DNA of 42,026 bases from an uncultured bacterium (lineage in GTDB: Bacteria > Cyanobacteriota > Vampirovibrionia > Gastranaerophilales > Gastranaerophilaceae), in contig CASFXY010000020.1 in the NCBI GenBank assembly GCA_949298805.1, forward strand, positions 1 through 42,026, in the 5' to 3' direction. Numbering within the stretch: position 1 is the first letter of the stretch; each line of letters begins with the position of its first letter. The notes beneath the pieces are model-generated. The model did no database searches. It saw only the letters and a program-made list of their open reading frames with translations, and had not been told where the DNA came from. Position numbers and translations under genes: made by a program. This document shows positions 35,924-42,026 of the stretch, piece by piece.

Positions 35924-36481
35924 TTACAAAGATTTAGTATAATTTGTATAATCAATTTCTATTTTATGACTTATTTTATGACAAAAATTCATAAAATCAT
36001 TTATTTCGTGAATAACGGAAGAAACAAATACTTTAGGAAAATCTTTAATTGGTGAATGCTTTTCTAATTCCTGTTGATTATATGAAAAGAAATTTTTTCT
36101 TATTAGCTCTTTTAATTTAATAAACCTTGTTTTTATATATTCAATTGCTAAATCTCGTCTTATTTCTAAACCATCCGAAAATTTAATAAAGTTCTTTTTA
36201 AATTTACTTGAATTCCCTGCGCCACTTGCCAAATTAGGATTGACTTGGGGAAATTTATTATGCCTTATCAAAGGCACTAAAGATACAAAAGCCACTCCGG
36301 CAAGAATTACTCCTGCTGAAATTTTTGCAAATGTATGTTTCTTTGTTTGTTCCTTCTGTATTTTTTGATTATCAGATACAGGATTAAGAACAATGGAATT
36401 GTTAGAAAGTTTGCCCGTTCCGTCAGAATCATATCCGATGGAAAAATCTTTAAAAACAGGAGGAAGATTTGAAATTACCAT
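35924..36481 (-). CDS. Single-pass membrane protein of unknown function
   Basis: I do not recognise this 185-residue protein. A polar N-terminus (about 1-47) is followed by one hydrophobic helix (about 51-71, KISAGVILAGVAFVSLVPLI) and a basic, helical C-terminal part (about 90-185) with many K, R, F and H residues. The ATG has no strong ribosome site. It stands between the Zn-ribbon/HTH gene and the GNAT-like gene on the same strand, with 90 bases separating it from the former. Confidence 0.65.
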   Translation of the reverse strand: MVISNLPPVFKDFSIGYDSDGTGKLSNNSIVLNPVSDNQKIQKEQTKKHTFAKISAGVILAGVAFVSLVPLIRHNKFPQVNPNLASGAGNSSKFKKNFIKFSDGLEIRRDLAIEYIKTRFIKLKELIRKNFFSYNQQELEKHSPIKDFPKVFVSSVIHEINDFMNFCHKISHKIEIDYTNYTKSL

Positions 36482-36571
36482 TTAATTAACCTAAAGCATA
36501 AGCTGTATGCCATGATAAAACGTTAAAAAAATTTTTTTTGCACGGTATGAAAAAAGATTAAGTTTTGTTAA

Positions 36572-37318
36572 CTATTCTGCCTTTTTCCTGTACTCCTCAG
36601 GTGCATCTTCTCTTTCTTGGTTCCAACGCTCAAGGCCCATTTGTTTTCTTACAAGTCCTATACCTACATGCACACGCCATTCATCCATTTTAAGCTGCGC
36701 TGCAAGGATTTTATGGCAACCTATGGGGGGCAATGGCAAAAGAGGTTCATATAAATTTTTAATAGCCATCATTTGATCAGGTGTAATTGCCAATTTTCTT
36801 TTAGGATAAGGGATTTTTGGCAACATCATTTTTTGCCTGATTAAGTTAATTCCAAAAAATACCTTTTTAGGCTCTAATCCTATTTTTTCTCCAATAACTT
36901 CATGTGCATCAGGGTTAGGCAAAGGTAACATTTTTTTATAAAGTTCTTCAATTTGAACAAGTTGCTCACGATTTACCAAAAGCGGCTTTGGTTTGCCTTG
37001 TGGTCTTTGAGGCCTCCTGTTTCCACCTGACCTTTGAGGGCGTCTGTTATATGAATTATCACGTTTTTGAAAATTAGAGCGCCCACCCCTTTGGTTTTGG
37101 TCTTTGTTAAATCTTTTATAGTTGCCCTCATTACCTGTACCTGCACTATAACTTCTGGGGTATTGCGTTGCACTTTGTTGAACACCAGCAACAGCATTTA
37201 CACCGGAATCTTGTAGAATTGGGGTTCTGTCGGGGTATAGACATTCAGGGCAAATAACCCTTTTTGGATTTTTTGTCTCAAATTCTTTGCCGCATTTAGT
37301 GCATTTATTAGTGTACAT
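36572..37318 (-). CDS. Zn-ribbon, Arg/Gly-rich linker and two tandem HTH-like repeats
   Basis: A 248-residue modular protein without a family name that I know. Residues 6-26 form a four-Cys zinc ribbon (C6, C9, C23, C26). Residues about 55-110 are low-complexity and rich in R, G, N and Q (for example RRPQRSGGNRRPQRPQG), like nucleic-acid-binding tails. Then come two related helical units (about 115-165 and 172-225), each with a central LPLP (MLPLPNPDAHEVIGEKIGLE and LLPLPPIGCHKILAAQLKMD) and ending in an INLIRQKM or IGLVRKQM helix. This suggests an internal duplication that binds RNA or DNA. AAGGA lies 8 bases before the ATG. Confidence 0.75.
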   Translation of the reverse strand: MYTNKCTKCGKEFETKNPKRVICPECLYPDRTPILQDSGVNAVAGVQQSATQYPRSYSAGTGNEGNYKRFNKDQNQRGGRSNFQKRDNSYNRRPQRSGGNRRPQRPQGKPKPLLVNREQLVQIEELYKKMLPLPNPDAHEVIGEKIGLEPKKVFFGINLIRQKMMLPKIPYPKRKLAITPDQMMAIKNLYEPLLPLPPIGCHKILAAQLKMDEWRVHVGIGLVRKQMGLERWNQEREDAPEEYRKKAE

Positions 37319-37461
37319 AAAAATTATCCTTCTTGGCTTTCTGGTATGTTTCCATCAAAAAATCAGCAATAATAATAAATTCTCCCTAATTAAAAGATGA
37401 ATCCGGCTTATAATAATTTATTTTATAATTAAAATTCAATTAATACAAGTATTAATTTATT

Positions 37462-37467
37462 TATAAT
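37462..37467 (+). promoter_or_regulatory. Possible -10 box of the YvyF-like gene
   Basis: TATAAT ends 18 bases before the ATG at 37486, and no Shine-Dalgarno lies between, so the mRNA leader may be very short. Weak evidence. Confidence 0.35.
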
Positions 37468-37485
37468 ATATGTTAGTATATTATT

Positions 37486-37959
37486 ATGAGTCAACAAAGC
37501 GGATTAATTAATTGTAAAAAGTGTGGGTCTTTATTTATAAGGGGCTCAAGAGATATTTGCGATAATTGTTTTAAGGCAGAACTTGAACTTGTTGAAAAAA
37601 TTAAAGCATTTGTCATTAAAAATACAAATCAAAAAACAACTTTGGAAGAAATTACTAATGAATTAGACATAAATAAAAACGAGCTTGAAGATTTAATTGA
37701 AAAAGGCAGGCTTTTTTCTATTATGCCAAAACTTTTAATTAAGTGCCGTTTTTGCGGCATTGAAATAGAAGACGACCAAAAGTCCAGTTTTGTTTGTACA
37801 AAGTGTCTTAATAAATTTAGTCCAAAGGGCGATTTAGCTAAAATTAACGCTTTAAAAGAAGAACAGCAGCAAAAAGAAATTTCAGAAAAAAAGATAAGAA
37901 GAATATACGCTCAAGATGCAAAAAGTCGTTGCGGTTTCATACAAAATTACGATTTTTAA
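37486..37959 (+). CDS. YvyF-like flagellar operon protein
   Basis: The 157-residue protein has an N-terminal four-Cys zinc ribbon (C10, C13, C25, C28) with CKKCGSLF and ICDNC, a helix-turn-helix-like region (about 50-75, TTLEEITNELDINKNELEDLIEKGRL) and a second four-Cys ribbon (C87, C90, C104, C107). This layout matches the YvyF family found in flagellar operons, whose role is unclear and possibly regulatory. Here it is far from the export genes. No ribosome site is seen. It ends in a TTAA shared with the opposing 67-residue gene. Confidence 0.75.
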   Translation: MSQQSGLINCKKCGSLFIRGSRDICDNCFKAELELVEKIKAFVIKNTNQKTTLEEITNELDINKNELEDLIEKGRLFSIMPKLLIKCRFCGIEIEDDQKSSFVCTKCLNKFSPKGDLAKINALKEEQQQKEISEKKIRRIYAQDAKSRCGFIQNYDF

Positions 37960-38159
37960 GCTATAAAGTTATTACCGTATTTAAGCGAACCGATAAAATA
38001 GCATTCTTTTAAAAGCTTTTCCATACTTCTGTAAACTTTCTTTTTTGGTGGTTTAATAGCATTTGTTATTGCAGTTTTTGTCTGTTTATACTCATTAACT
38101 GCAGAATTTACTATAAAGAAATTTTCTATATTCTCATTAATTTGCGCTTGAGTAAGCAT
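37956..38159 (-). CDS. Small basic protein of unknown function
   Basis: A 67-residue reading frame with a helical N-terminus (AQINENIENFFIVNSAVNEYKQTK) and a basic middle (KPPKKKVYRSMEKLLKE). GAGGG lies about 11 bases before the ATG, giving some support. It lies between the YvyF-like gene and mtaB and shares a TTAA stop overlap with the former. No family recognised. It could be a real small gene or a chance frame, although the codon use looks like that of its neighbours. Confidence 0.5.
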   Translation of the reverse strand: MLTQAQINENIENFFIVNSAVNEYKQTKTAITNAIKPPKKKVYRSMEKLLKECYFIGSLKYGNNFIA

Positions 38160-38262
38160 TTGCTCTTTTCCCTCTTTTAATATCTCTCGTACTTTAATAA
38201 AAAAAAGTGCATCAAAATTATTGACTTTTTAAATAAAAAATATATATTTTTTGTAATATTTC

Positions 38263-39540
38263 TTAATATATTTCCGAAAATTCACTCATATTAACTACTT
38301 TTAGAGTATTTCTTAAATCATCTCTTTTGTCTTTTATAAAAACTTTTATATAATTTCTTGTAACAGCACTGTATGCGCCATTTTTAGCAGATTTTCTTTC
38401 AAATAATATCTCATGTTTTTTGTTTTTGTTTCTTTGTAAAAATTCTTTGTGCTTTATTGTGCAAAGTTCATTTAGCAATTTTACGCGCTTTGTTTTGAGG
38501 GAATTTTTTATTTGATTTTTCATTTTTGCAGCAGGCGTGTTTTCCCTTTTAGAATAAGGAAATGCATGAATATAGCTAAGCGGTAAGGATTTTAAATTTT
38601 CAAAAGTTATTTTAAAATCATTTTCACTCTCGTCAGGAAAACCGGCAATAATATCGCAACCCAAAAAAGGCTCATCAAAAGAATTGTAGAGCATATTTAC
38701 AATGTTAATTGCTTCAGATGAGCAATAATTTCTGTTCATATTTTTCAAAGTCTTATCACATAATGATTGCAAGGAAAGATGAAAATGCGGGCAAAATTTC
38801 TCTGAATTCTTTAAAAATTCCAACATTTTAGCACTAATTTCATTTATATATAACGAGCCTAAGCGATAACGTATAATATTTGTTTTCTCAATTTCACATA
38901 ACAGGTCAACAAGCTCTAAACCCCACTCCAAACCCCATTGCCCAATATGTATCCCTGTTAAGACAACTTCTTTTATCCCTTTTTGTGCTAAAAAATTAAT
39001 TTGTGAAACAACATTCTCTATACTGTTTGAACGTGAATTACCTCGTGCAAAAGGTATTATACAATATGCACACCTGTTGTTGCAGCCTTCTTGTATTTTT
39101 ATACTCGGACGTGTTTGATAAGGATTTTTTACAATTTTATAATTAAATTCTTTAATATTAAAAATATCACCTGCATTTTTTATTTTTTCATCTTCAAAAA
39201 TTTTGTTGATATATTTTTTTAATTCCAATTTTTCATTATTACCCAAAATTAAATCAATATTTTTTGTATCAAAATTTTTATGTAAATCAAGAGTTTGCGC
39301 TACACAACCAGTTAAAATGTTCTTAATCAAAGGGTTTTCACGCTTTGCACGATTTAAAAGATACAAACATTGAGAATCACTGTGAGATGTAACAGAACAG
39401 GAATTTAAAACAAAAATATCAGCACTTTTATAATCCTTAACTTCTGAATAGCCCATCTCAAAAAGCTCATCGGCAATTATTTGCCCTTCAATGGCATTAG
39501 TTTTGCAGCCCAAAGTTTTTATGATAAATTTTTTATTCAC
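38263..39540 (-). CDS. mtaB: tRNA (t6A37) methylthiotransferase MtaB
   Basis: MtaB uses SAM and sulfur to turn t6A37 into ms2t6A in tRNA. The N-terminal domain has three cluster cysteines (C12, C48, C79); the radical SAM motif GCNNRCAYC gives C153, C157 and C160; a TRAM-like end follows. The TLGCKTN start segment and GIHIGQWG near 196 favour MtaB over MiaB or RimO. I chose GTG at 39540: GGTGA lies 6 bases ahead, while a TTG at 39546 abuts that site. It overlaps the rRNA methyltransferase gene by 8 bases. TsaC, elsewhere in the window, makes its t6A substrate. Confidence 0.9.
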   Translation of the reverse strand: MNKKFIIKTLGCKTNAIEGQIIADELFEMGYSEVKDYKSADIFVLNSCSVTSHSDSQCLYLLNRAKRENPLIKNILTGCVAQTLDLHKNFDTKNIDLILGNNEKLELKKYINKIFEDEKIKNAGDIFNIKEFNYKIVKNPYQTRPSIKIQEGCNNRCAYCIIPFARGNSRSNSIENVVSQINFLAQKGIKEVVLTGIHIGQWGLEWGLELVDLLCEIEKTNIIRYRLGSLYINEISAKMLEFLKNSEKFCPHFHLSLQSLCDKTLKNMNRNYCSSEAINIVNMLYNSFDEPFLGCDIIAGFPDESENDFKITFENLKSLPLSYIHAFPYSKRENTPAAKMKNQIKNSLKTKRVKLLNELCTIKHKEFLQRNKNKKHEILFERKSAKNGAYSAVTRNYIKVFIKDKRDDLRNTLKVVNMSEFSEIY

Positions 39541-40918
39541 GCTCAATCACCGTAACTGATTCAATATGGTATGAATACGGAAACATATCGACCCCTCGAA
39601 CAGTTTTCGCTTTAAAACCAAAATTCTCAAGAATTTTTATATCCCTGACAAGGGTTTGAGGATTACAACTTACATATATAATTGAATTTGTCAAATTTGC
39701 AATCATCTCTAAAGCTTCAGGGTCAGAACCTTTTCTTGGCGGATCAATAATGACACAGCCAAATTTTTTCTTATTCTTCAAAAATTTCTTAAATTGCTCT
39801 TTTGCATCGCCTAAAAAAATTTCATAACTTTTGCAATTATTAAGTTTAAAATTTTCTTTGGCATCAACTACAGCCTGAGAATTTTCTTCAACCAGATATG
39901 TTTTTGTTGCCTTATCACTTGCCCAAATTCCTATTGCGCCGACACCACCATAAGCATCAAGTATTGTTGAATTTTCTTTAATATTTTTTTTAACTTCATC
40001 AAAAAGCTCAATAGCGCAATATGGATTAACTTGGAAAAAACTTGCAGGTGAAATCTTGTAAATTCTTTTAAAATCATCTTTTTTAAGAACTTCATAAATA
40101 AAATTTTCTCCCCAAACACAAGAAAATTCATCGCTCAATATTTTATTTGTCTTATCAGGATTGAAATTAATGCATATTCCCTTAATTTGCACGAATTTTC
40201 GACTCATTTTTTCAAAAAAGATGCTCAATTCATTTTTATATCGTAAAAATTCTTCTTTTTTTAAGTTGATTACAAAAGTTAAAAGTATACTTTTTAAATC
40301 ACTTGAAAACCTCAAAATTAAACTTCTTAAAAGTCCTTTGTGGGTTTTCTCGACATATCCGCCAAATATCCAATTATCTCTAATATATTGAGCAATTTCA
40401 TCACACAACTGCGGTTGAATTGGGCAAAATTTGATATTCACAATATCATGACTTTTTTCTTTGTAATAACCGATTAAAAGCCTTTTTGAGTTTTTTGTTT
40501 GAGATACCCTATATTGAACTTTATGCCTAAACCCCTTAATTTGCGGGCTTTTTATCGGTTCTAGGAACTTTGGCTGCACCTCAAGTTTCAAAAATGCTTC
40601 TTTTAACATGTTATTTTTTTGTTCAAGCAAATATTCATAGTCTAAATACTGATAACAACACCCGCCACAAGCATTAAACAGCGGACAAAAAGGTTTAACT
40701 CTCTTGCTTGAAGGTTTTATAATTTCAATTAAATCACCCTTTGCATAGCTTTTATTAACTCTTGCAATTTTTACTTTTACAAAATCATCAGGTGCAGTAT
40801 TTTTTACAAAAACAACAAACCCTTCAGGTGTTTGTTCGCTGTAATAACGTCCAAGCGAAGAACCTTCGTATGTTAATTTTTCTATTCTTAGTTCAATCTC
40901 GTCATTCTGTTTTATCAA
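39533..40918 (-). CDS. rlmD: 23S rRNA (uracil-C5) methyltransferase, RlmD/TrmA family
   Basis: A SAM-dependent m5U methyltransferase of 461 residues. An N-terminal TRAM domain (about 5-68) is followed by the four [4Fe-4S] ligands C78, C84, C87 and C165, the SAM-binding LDAYGGVGAIG segment near 318, DPPRKGSD near 391 and nucleophile C418 in VSCNPQTL. The cluster ligands argue for RlmD or RlmCD over TrmA; which uridine is modified cannot be told. It overlaps mtaB downstream and the winged-helix gene upstream (4 bases). Confidence 0.9.
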   Translation of the reverse strand: MIKQNDEIELRIEKLTYEGSSLGRYYSEQTPEGFVVFVKNTAPDDFVKVKIARVNKSYAKGDLIEIIKPSSKRVKPFCPLFNACGGCCYQYLDYEYLLEQKNNMLKEAFLKLEVQPKFLEPIKSPQIKGFRHKVQYRVSQTKNSKRLLIGYYKEKSHDIVNIKFCPIQPQLCDEIAQYIRDNWIFGGYVEKTHKGLLRSLILRFSSDLKSILLTFVINLKKEEFLRYKNELSIFFEKMSRKFVQIKGICINFNPDKTNKILSDEFSCVWGENFIYEVLKKDDFKRIYKISPASFFQVNPYCAIELFDEVKKNIKENSTILDAYGGVGAIGIWASDKATKTYLVEENSQAVVDAKENFKLNNCKSYEIFLGDAKEQFKKFLKNKKKFGCVIIDPPRKGSDPEALEMIANLTNSIIYVSCNPQTLVRDIKILENFGFKAKTVRGVDMFPYSYHIESVTVIERE

Positions 40919-41238
40919 TACTGAAAATACCTGTCAAAATCCACATCATCAAATGAACACAAAAGTTGATAAACAGGATCATCCTCGTCCATTCTCTGAA
41001 AACTGTACTCGTCAAACTTCCAAAGTTTGGGGTTAATACCTATCACACGCACAATATTATGTTCATATAAAATTTTTAGTTTCTTTTTTACAATATCAAT
41101 ATTTATATTAAGCAATCTGGAAAGTTCTACTGCGCTAATCCCATCATCACAAGCACATTTTTCTGGCGTCATAAACATAAGTTCAAGCCCGATTTGTTTT
41201 AATTCTTTGTCTTCCTGTTCAAAATCAATATCAAACAT
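40915..41238 (-). CDS. Winged-helix-like small protein
   Basis: A 107-residue acidic protein with a likely winged HTH (about 33-68: ISAVELSRLLNINID, then VKKKLKILYEHNIVRVIG). The N-terminus contains CACDD (C28, C30). It may regulate or bind nucleic acid. It overlaps the RlmD-like gene by 4 bases and is divergent from the small secreted protein at 41312. Function not assigned. Confidence 0.7.
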   Translation of the reverse strand: MFDIDFEQEDKELKQIGLELMFMTPEKCACDDGISAVELSRLLNINIDIVKKKLKILYEHNIVRVIGINPKLWKFDEYSFQRMDEDDPVYQLLCSFDDVDFDRYFQY

Positions 41239-41280
41239 ACATATATTAAATACCCAAAAAGGTTTTTTTTCATCATTTGT

Positions 41281-41286
41281 TATAAT
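41281..41286 (+). promoter_or_regulatory. Possible -10 box before the small secreted protein
   Basis: TATAAT ends 25 bases before the ATG at 41312; the -35 region is only a T-rich stretch. Weak. Confidence 0.3.
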
Positions 41287-41311
41287 GAACCCGTTATGCT
41301 AAAATATAGAT

Positions 41312-41593
41312 ATGAAAAAGATAAAAAGTGCTTTATTTTTGATAATCTTTTTAAGCACATTCTGTAGTGCAAATGCATTTAATGTAGGTACGTATAAAAC
41401 AGAAACGGACTACGGCTTAATCGATGGCTTTAAATTTAATGTTTTCGGAAGGAGAGAAGGCGAAAAAATGGTTGAGCTTAAATCCGAAACAAAAGAAGGC
41501 AAAGAAGAAATAGAACGAGAAAAAAATAACCCCGTAGAACAAGATGAATACCAGCTTTTCAGGTTTATACAAGAAAATACCGTACCTTTTTAA
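41312..41593 (+). CDS. Small secreted protein of unknown function
   Basis: A 93-residue protein with a clear signal peptide (about 1-22, MKKIKSALFLIIFLSTFCSA, cut near ANA). The mature part is short, begins FNVGTYKTETDYG and becomes very acidic and Lys-rich (about 50-80). No ribosome site is evident. It converges on the XRE regulator gene with a shared TTAA. Function not recognised. Confidence 0.7.
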   Translation: MKKIKSALFLIIFLSTFCSANAFNVGTYKTETDYGLIDGFKFNVFGRREGEKMVELKSETKEGKEEIEREKNNPVEQDEYQLFRFIQENTVPF

Positions 41594-41862
41594 TCAATAA
41601 GACTAAAGCCTTCGGGAAGCTCGTCTTCAACCATTTTAATAAGCTCCGAAGGTCTTAACCCTAAAGCCTCTGATACAGTCCAAATAGATACAAGTTTTGG
41701 TTCATTAACCCCGTTTTCAAGACGTGACAATAAAGAACGCTGAAATGCAAATTCATCCGCAAGGACCCTTTGAGATTTTCCTAAACTTTCCCTTCTTGTA
41801 CGAATTACTTTTGCAAGCGTTTGAAAAATTATCCCCGAATTTTCAAAATTGACATGTTGCAT
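41590..41862 (-). CDS. XRE-family helix-turn-helix regulator
   Basis: A 90-residue regulator with a Cro/C1-type HTH: LAKVIRTRRESLGKSQRVLADE (about 16-37) and RSLLSRLENGVNEPKL near 42-57, a typical recognition helix. No other domain. The ATG at 41862 gives a standard short N-terminus; a TTG at 41892 would extend it by 10 residues. Neither has a clear ribosome site. A dyad at 41896-41911 lies just upstream and is the probable operator, shared with the pilin-like gene on the other side. It may repress itself and that gene. Confidence 0.82.
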   Translation of the reverse strand: MQHVNFENSGIIFQTLAKVIRTRRESLGKSQRVLADEFAFQRSLLSRLENGVNEPKLVSIWTVSEALGLRPSELIKMVEDELPEGFSLID

Positions 41863-41895
41863 ATATAGAATTCTAATGATAAAATAACTCAAGGT

Positions 41896-41911
41896 TGTCT
41901 ATGTATAGACA
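41896..41911. promoter_or_regulatory. Dyad operator between the XRE regulator and the pilin-like gene
   Basis: TGTCTAT-GT-ATAGACA, perfect 7-bp arms with a 2-base centre. It lies 34 bases from the XRE ATG and 29 bases from the pilin-like ATG. Size and place fit a site for a Cro/C1-type dimer. No binding data; inferred from symmetry and context. Confidence 0.6.
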
Positions 41912-41940
41912 TGTTTATTAAATAACTTGGGGAATTTATA

Positions 41941-42026
41941 TGAAAAGATACGCTTTTACGCTCGCAGAGCTGCTTGTTTCCGTGCTTGTTATCTCAATTA
42001 TTATGGTAGTGTTAGCACCTGTGTTA
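41941..42026 (+). CDS. Type IV pilin-like protein (partial, runs off the window)
   Basis: The ATG at 41941 has a GGGGAA 8 bases ahead and opens a frame that continues past the end. The first residues are MKRYAFTLAELLVS and a long hydrophobic stretch follows. That is a prepilin signal: a short basic leader, likely cleavage before the Phe of FTLAE, with Glu at +5, and the hydrophobic helix that packs the pilus core. Pilins and pseudopilins (secretion or competence) both fit. Only about 28 residues are visible. Confidence 0.8.

Noticed and set aside
36525-36539. A7T8 tract between the Zn-ribbon/HTH gene and the membrane protein gene
   Set aside because: It cannot form a stem-loop with a proper loop; it may bend DNA, but nothing more can be supported.
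38235-38252. 18-base AT-only palindrome (A6 TATATA T6) downstream of mtaB
   Set aside because: Pure AT symmetry is common here by chance, and it has no loop or GC stem to act as a terminator.

Overview
This is an AT-rich, densely packed bacterial chromosome segment. Short or overlapping gene junctions (ATGA, TAATG) and TTG or GTG starts are frequent. The gene content fits a flagellated, fermentative bacterium with a non-plastid MEP isoprenoid pathway. My best guess, by inference, is a non-photosynthetic cyanobacterial relative (Vampirovibrionia/Melainabacteria, order Gastranaerophilales). The reasons are low GC, flagellar genes, a membrane-anchored YvcK, SpoIID/LytB with MurJ, a GH57 glucan enzyme, and a pilin-like gene beside a regulator. 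I see no marker gene that proves it, and no rRNA or tRNA gene.

Layout. (1) 1-11321, + strand: accD-accA, then the flagellar export genes fliP-fliQ-fliR-flhB-flhA. These are followed without a visible terminator by a PilZ (YcgR-like) protein, a small membrane protein, a sensor histidine kinase, a REC-HD-GYP response regulator and a P-loop ATPase. This looks like one long transcription unit joining fatty-acid synthesis, flagellar export and c-di-GMP control. (2) 11322-13002, - strand: a HAD hydrolase, ispF and a membrane-anchored PD-(D/E)XK-like protein, each overlapping the next. (3) 13078-14460, +: a GltA/NfnB-type flavoprotein ending in a strong terminator. (4) 14466-19465, -: an unrecognised protein, tsaC (t6A synthesis), murJ and a SpoIID/LytB protein (cell wall). 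(5) 19538-21997, +: an SLC45-type sugar transporter and gap.

(6) 21987-22284: the most unusual DNA in the window. It is a nested repeat cassette (41-bp outer direct repeats, 55-bp GC-rich inner direct repeats) placed between the gap stop codon and the gap terminator. (7) 22305-23237, -: a DPM1-like glycosyltransferase. (8) 23238-34910, +: a possible small RNA region, a small unknown protein, a radical SAM protein, ADP-forming acetate-CoA ligase, a GH57 branching enzyme, upp, a second glycosyltransferase, a LamB/YcsF protein, yvcK/glmR, panB-panC and a membrane protein of unknown function. (9) 34907-41238: mostly - strand genes. These include a tandem GNAT-like protein, a Zn-ribbon/Arg-Gly/double-HTH protein, the tRNA methylthiotransferase mtaB, an RlmD-type rRNA methyltransferase and a winged-helix protein, with a YvyF-like flagellar protein on the + strand. 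(10) 41281-42026: a small secreted protein, an XRE regulator, a dyad operator and the start of a type IV pilin-like gene.

How the genes work together: acetyl-CoA is used by AccA/AccD and by the ADP-forming acetate-CoA ligase (ATP gain). GAPDH and YvcK belong to central carbon flux, and GH57 to glucan storage. TsaC makes the t6A base that MtaB then methylthiolates. PilZ, histidine kinase and HD-GYP probably tune motility through c-di-GMP. The strongest candidates for something undescribed are the gap 3'-UTR repeat cassette, the Zn-ribbon double-HTH protein, the 365-residue orphan without internal Met, the HD-GYP with a replaced metal-ligand His, and the XRE/pilin operator module.
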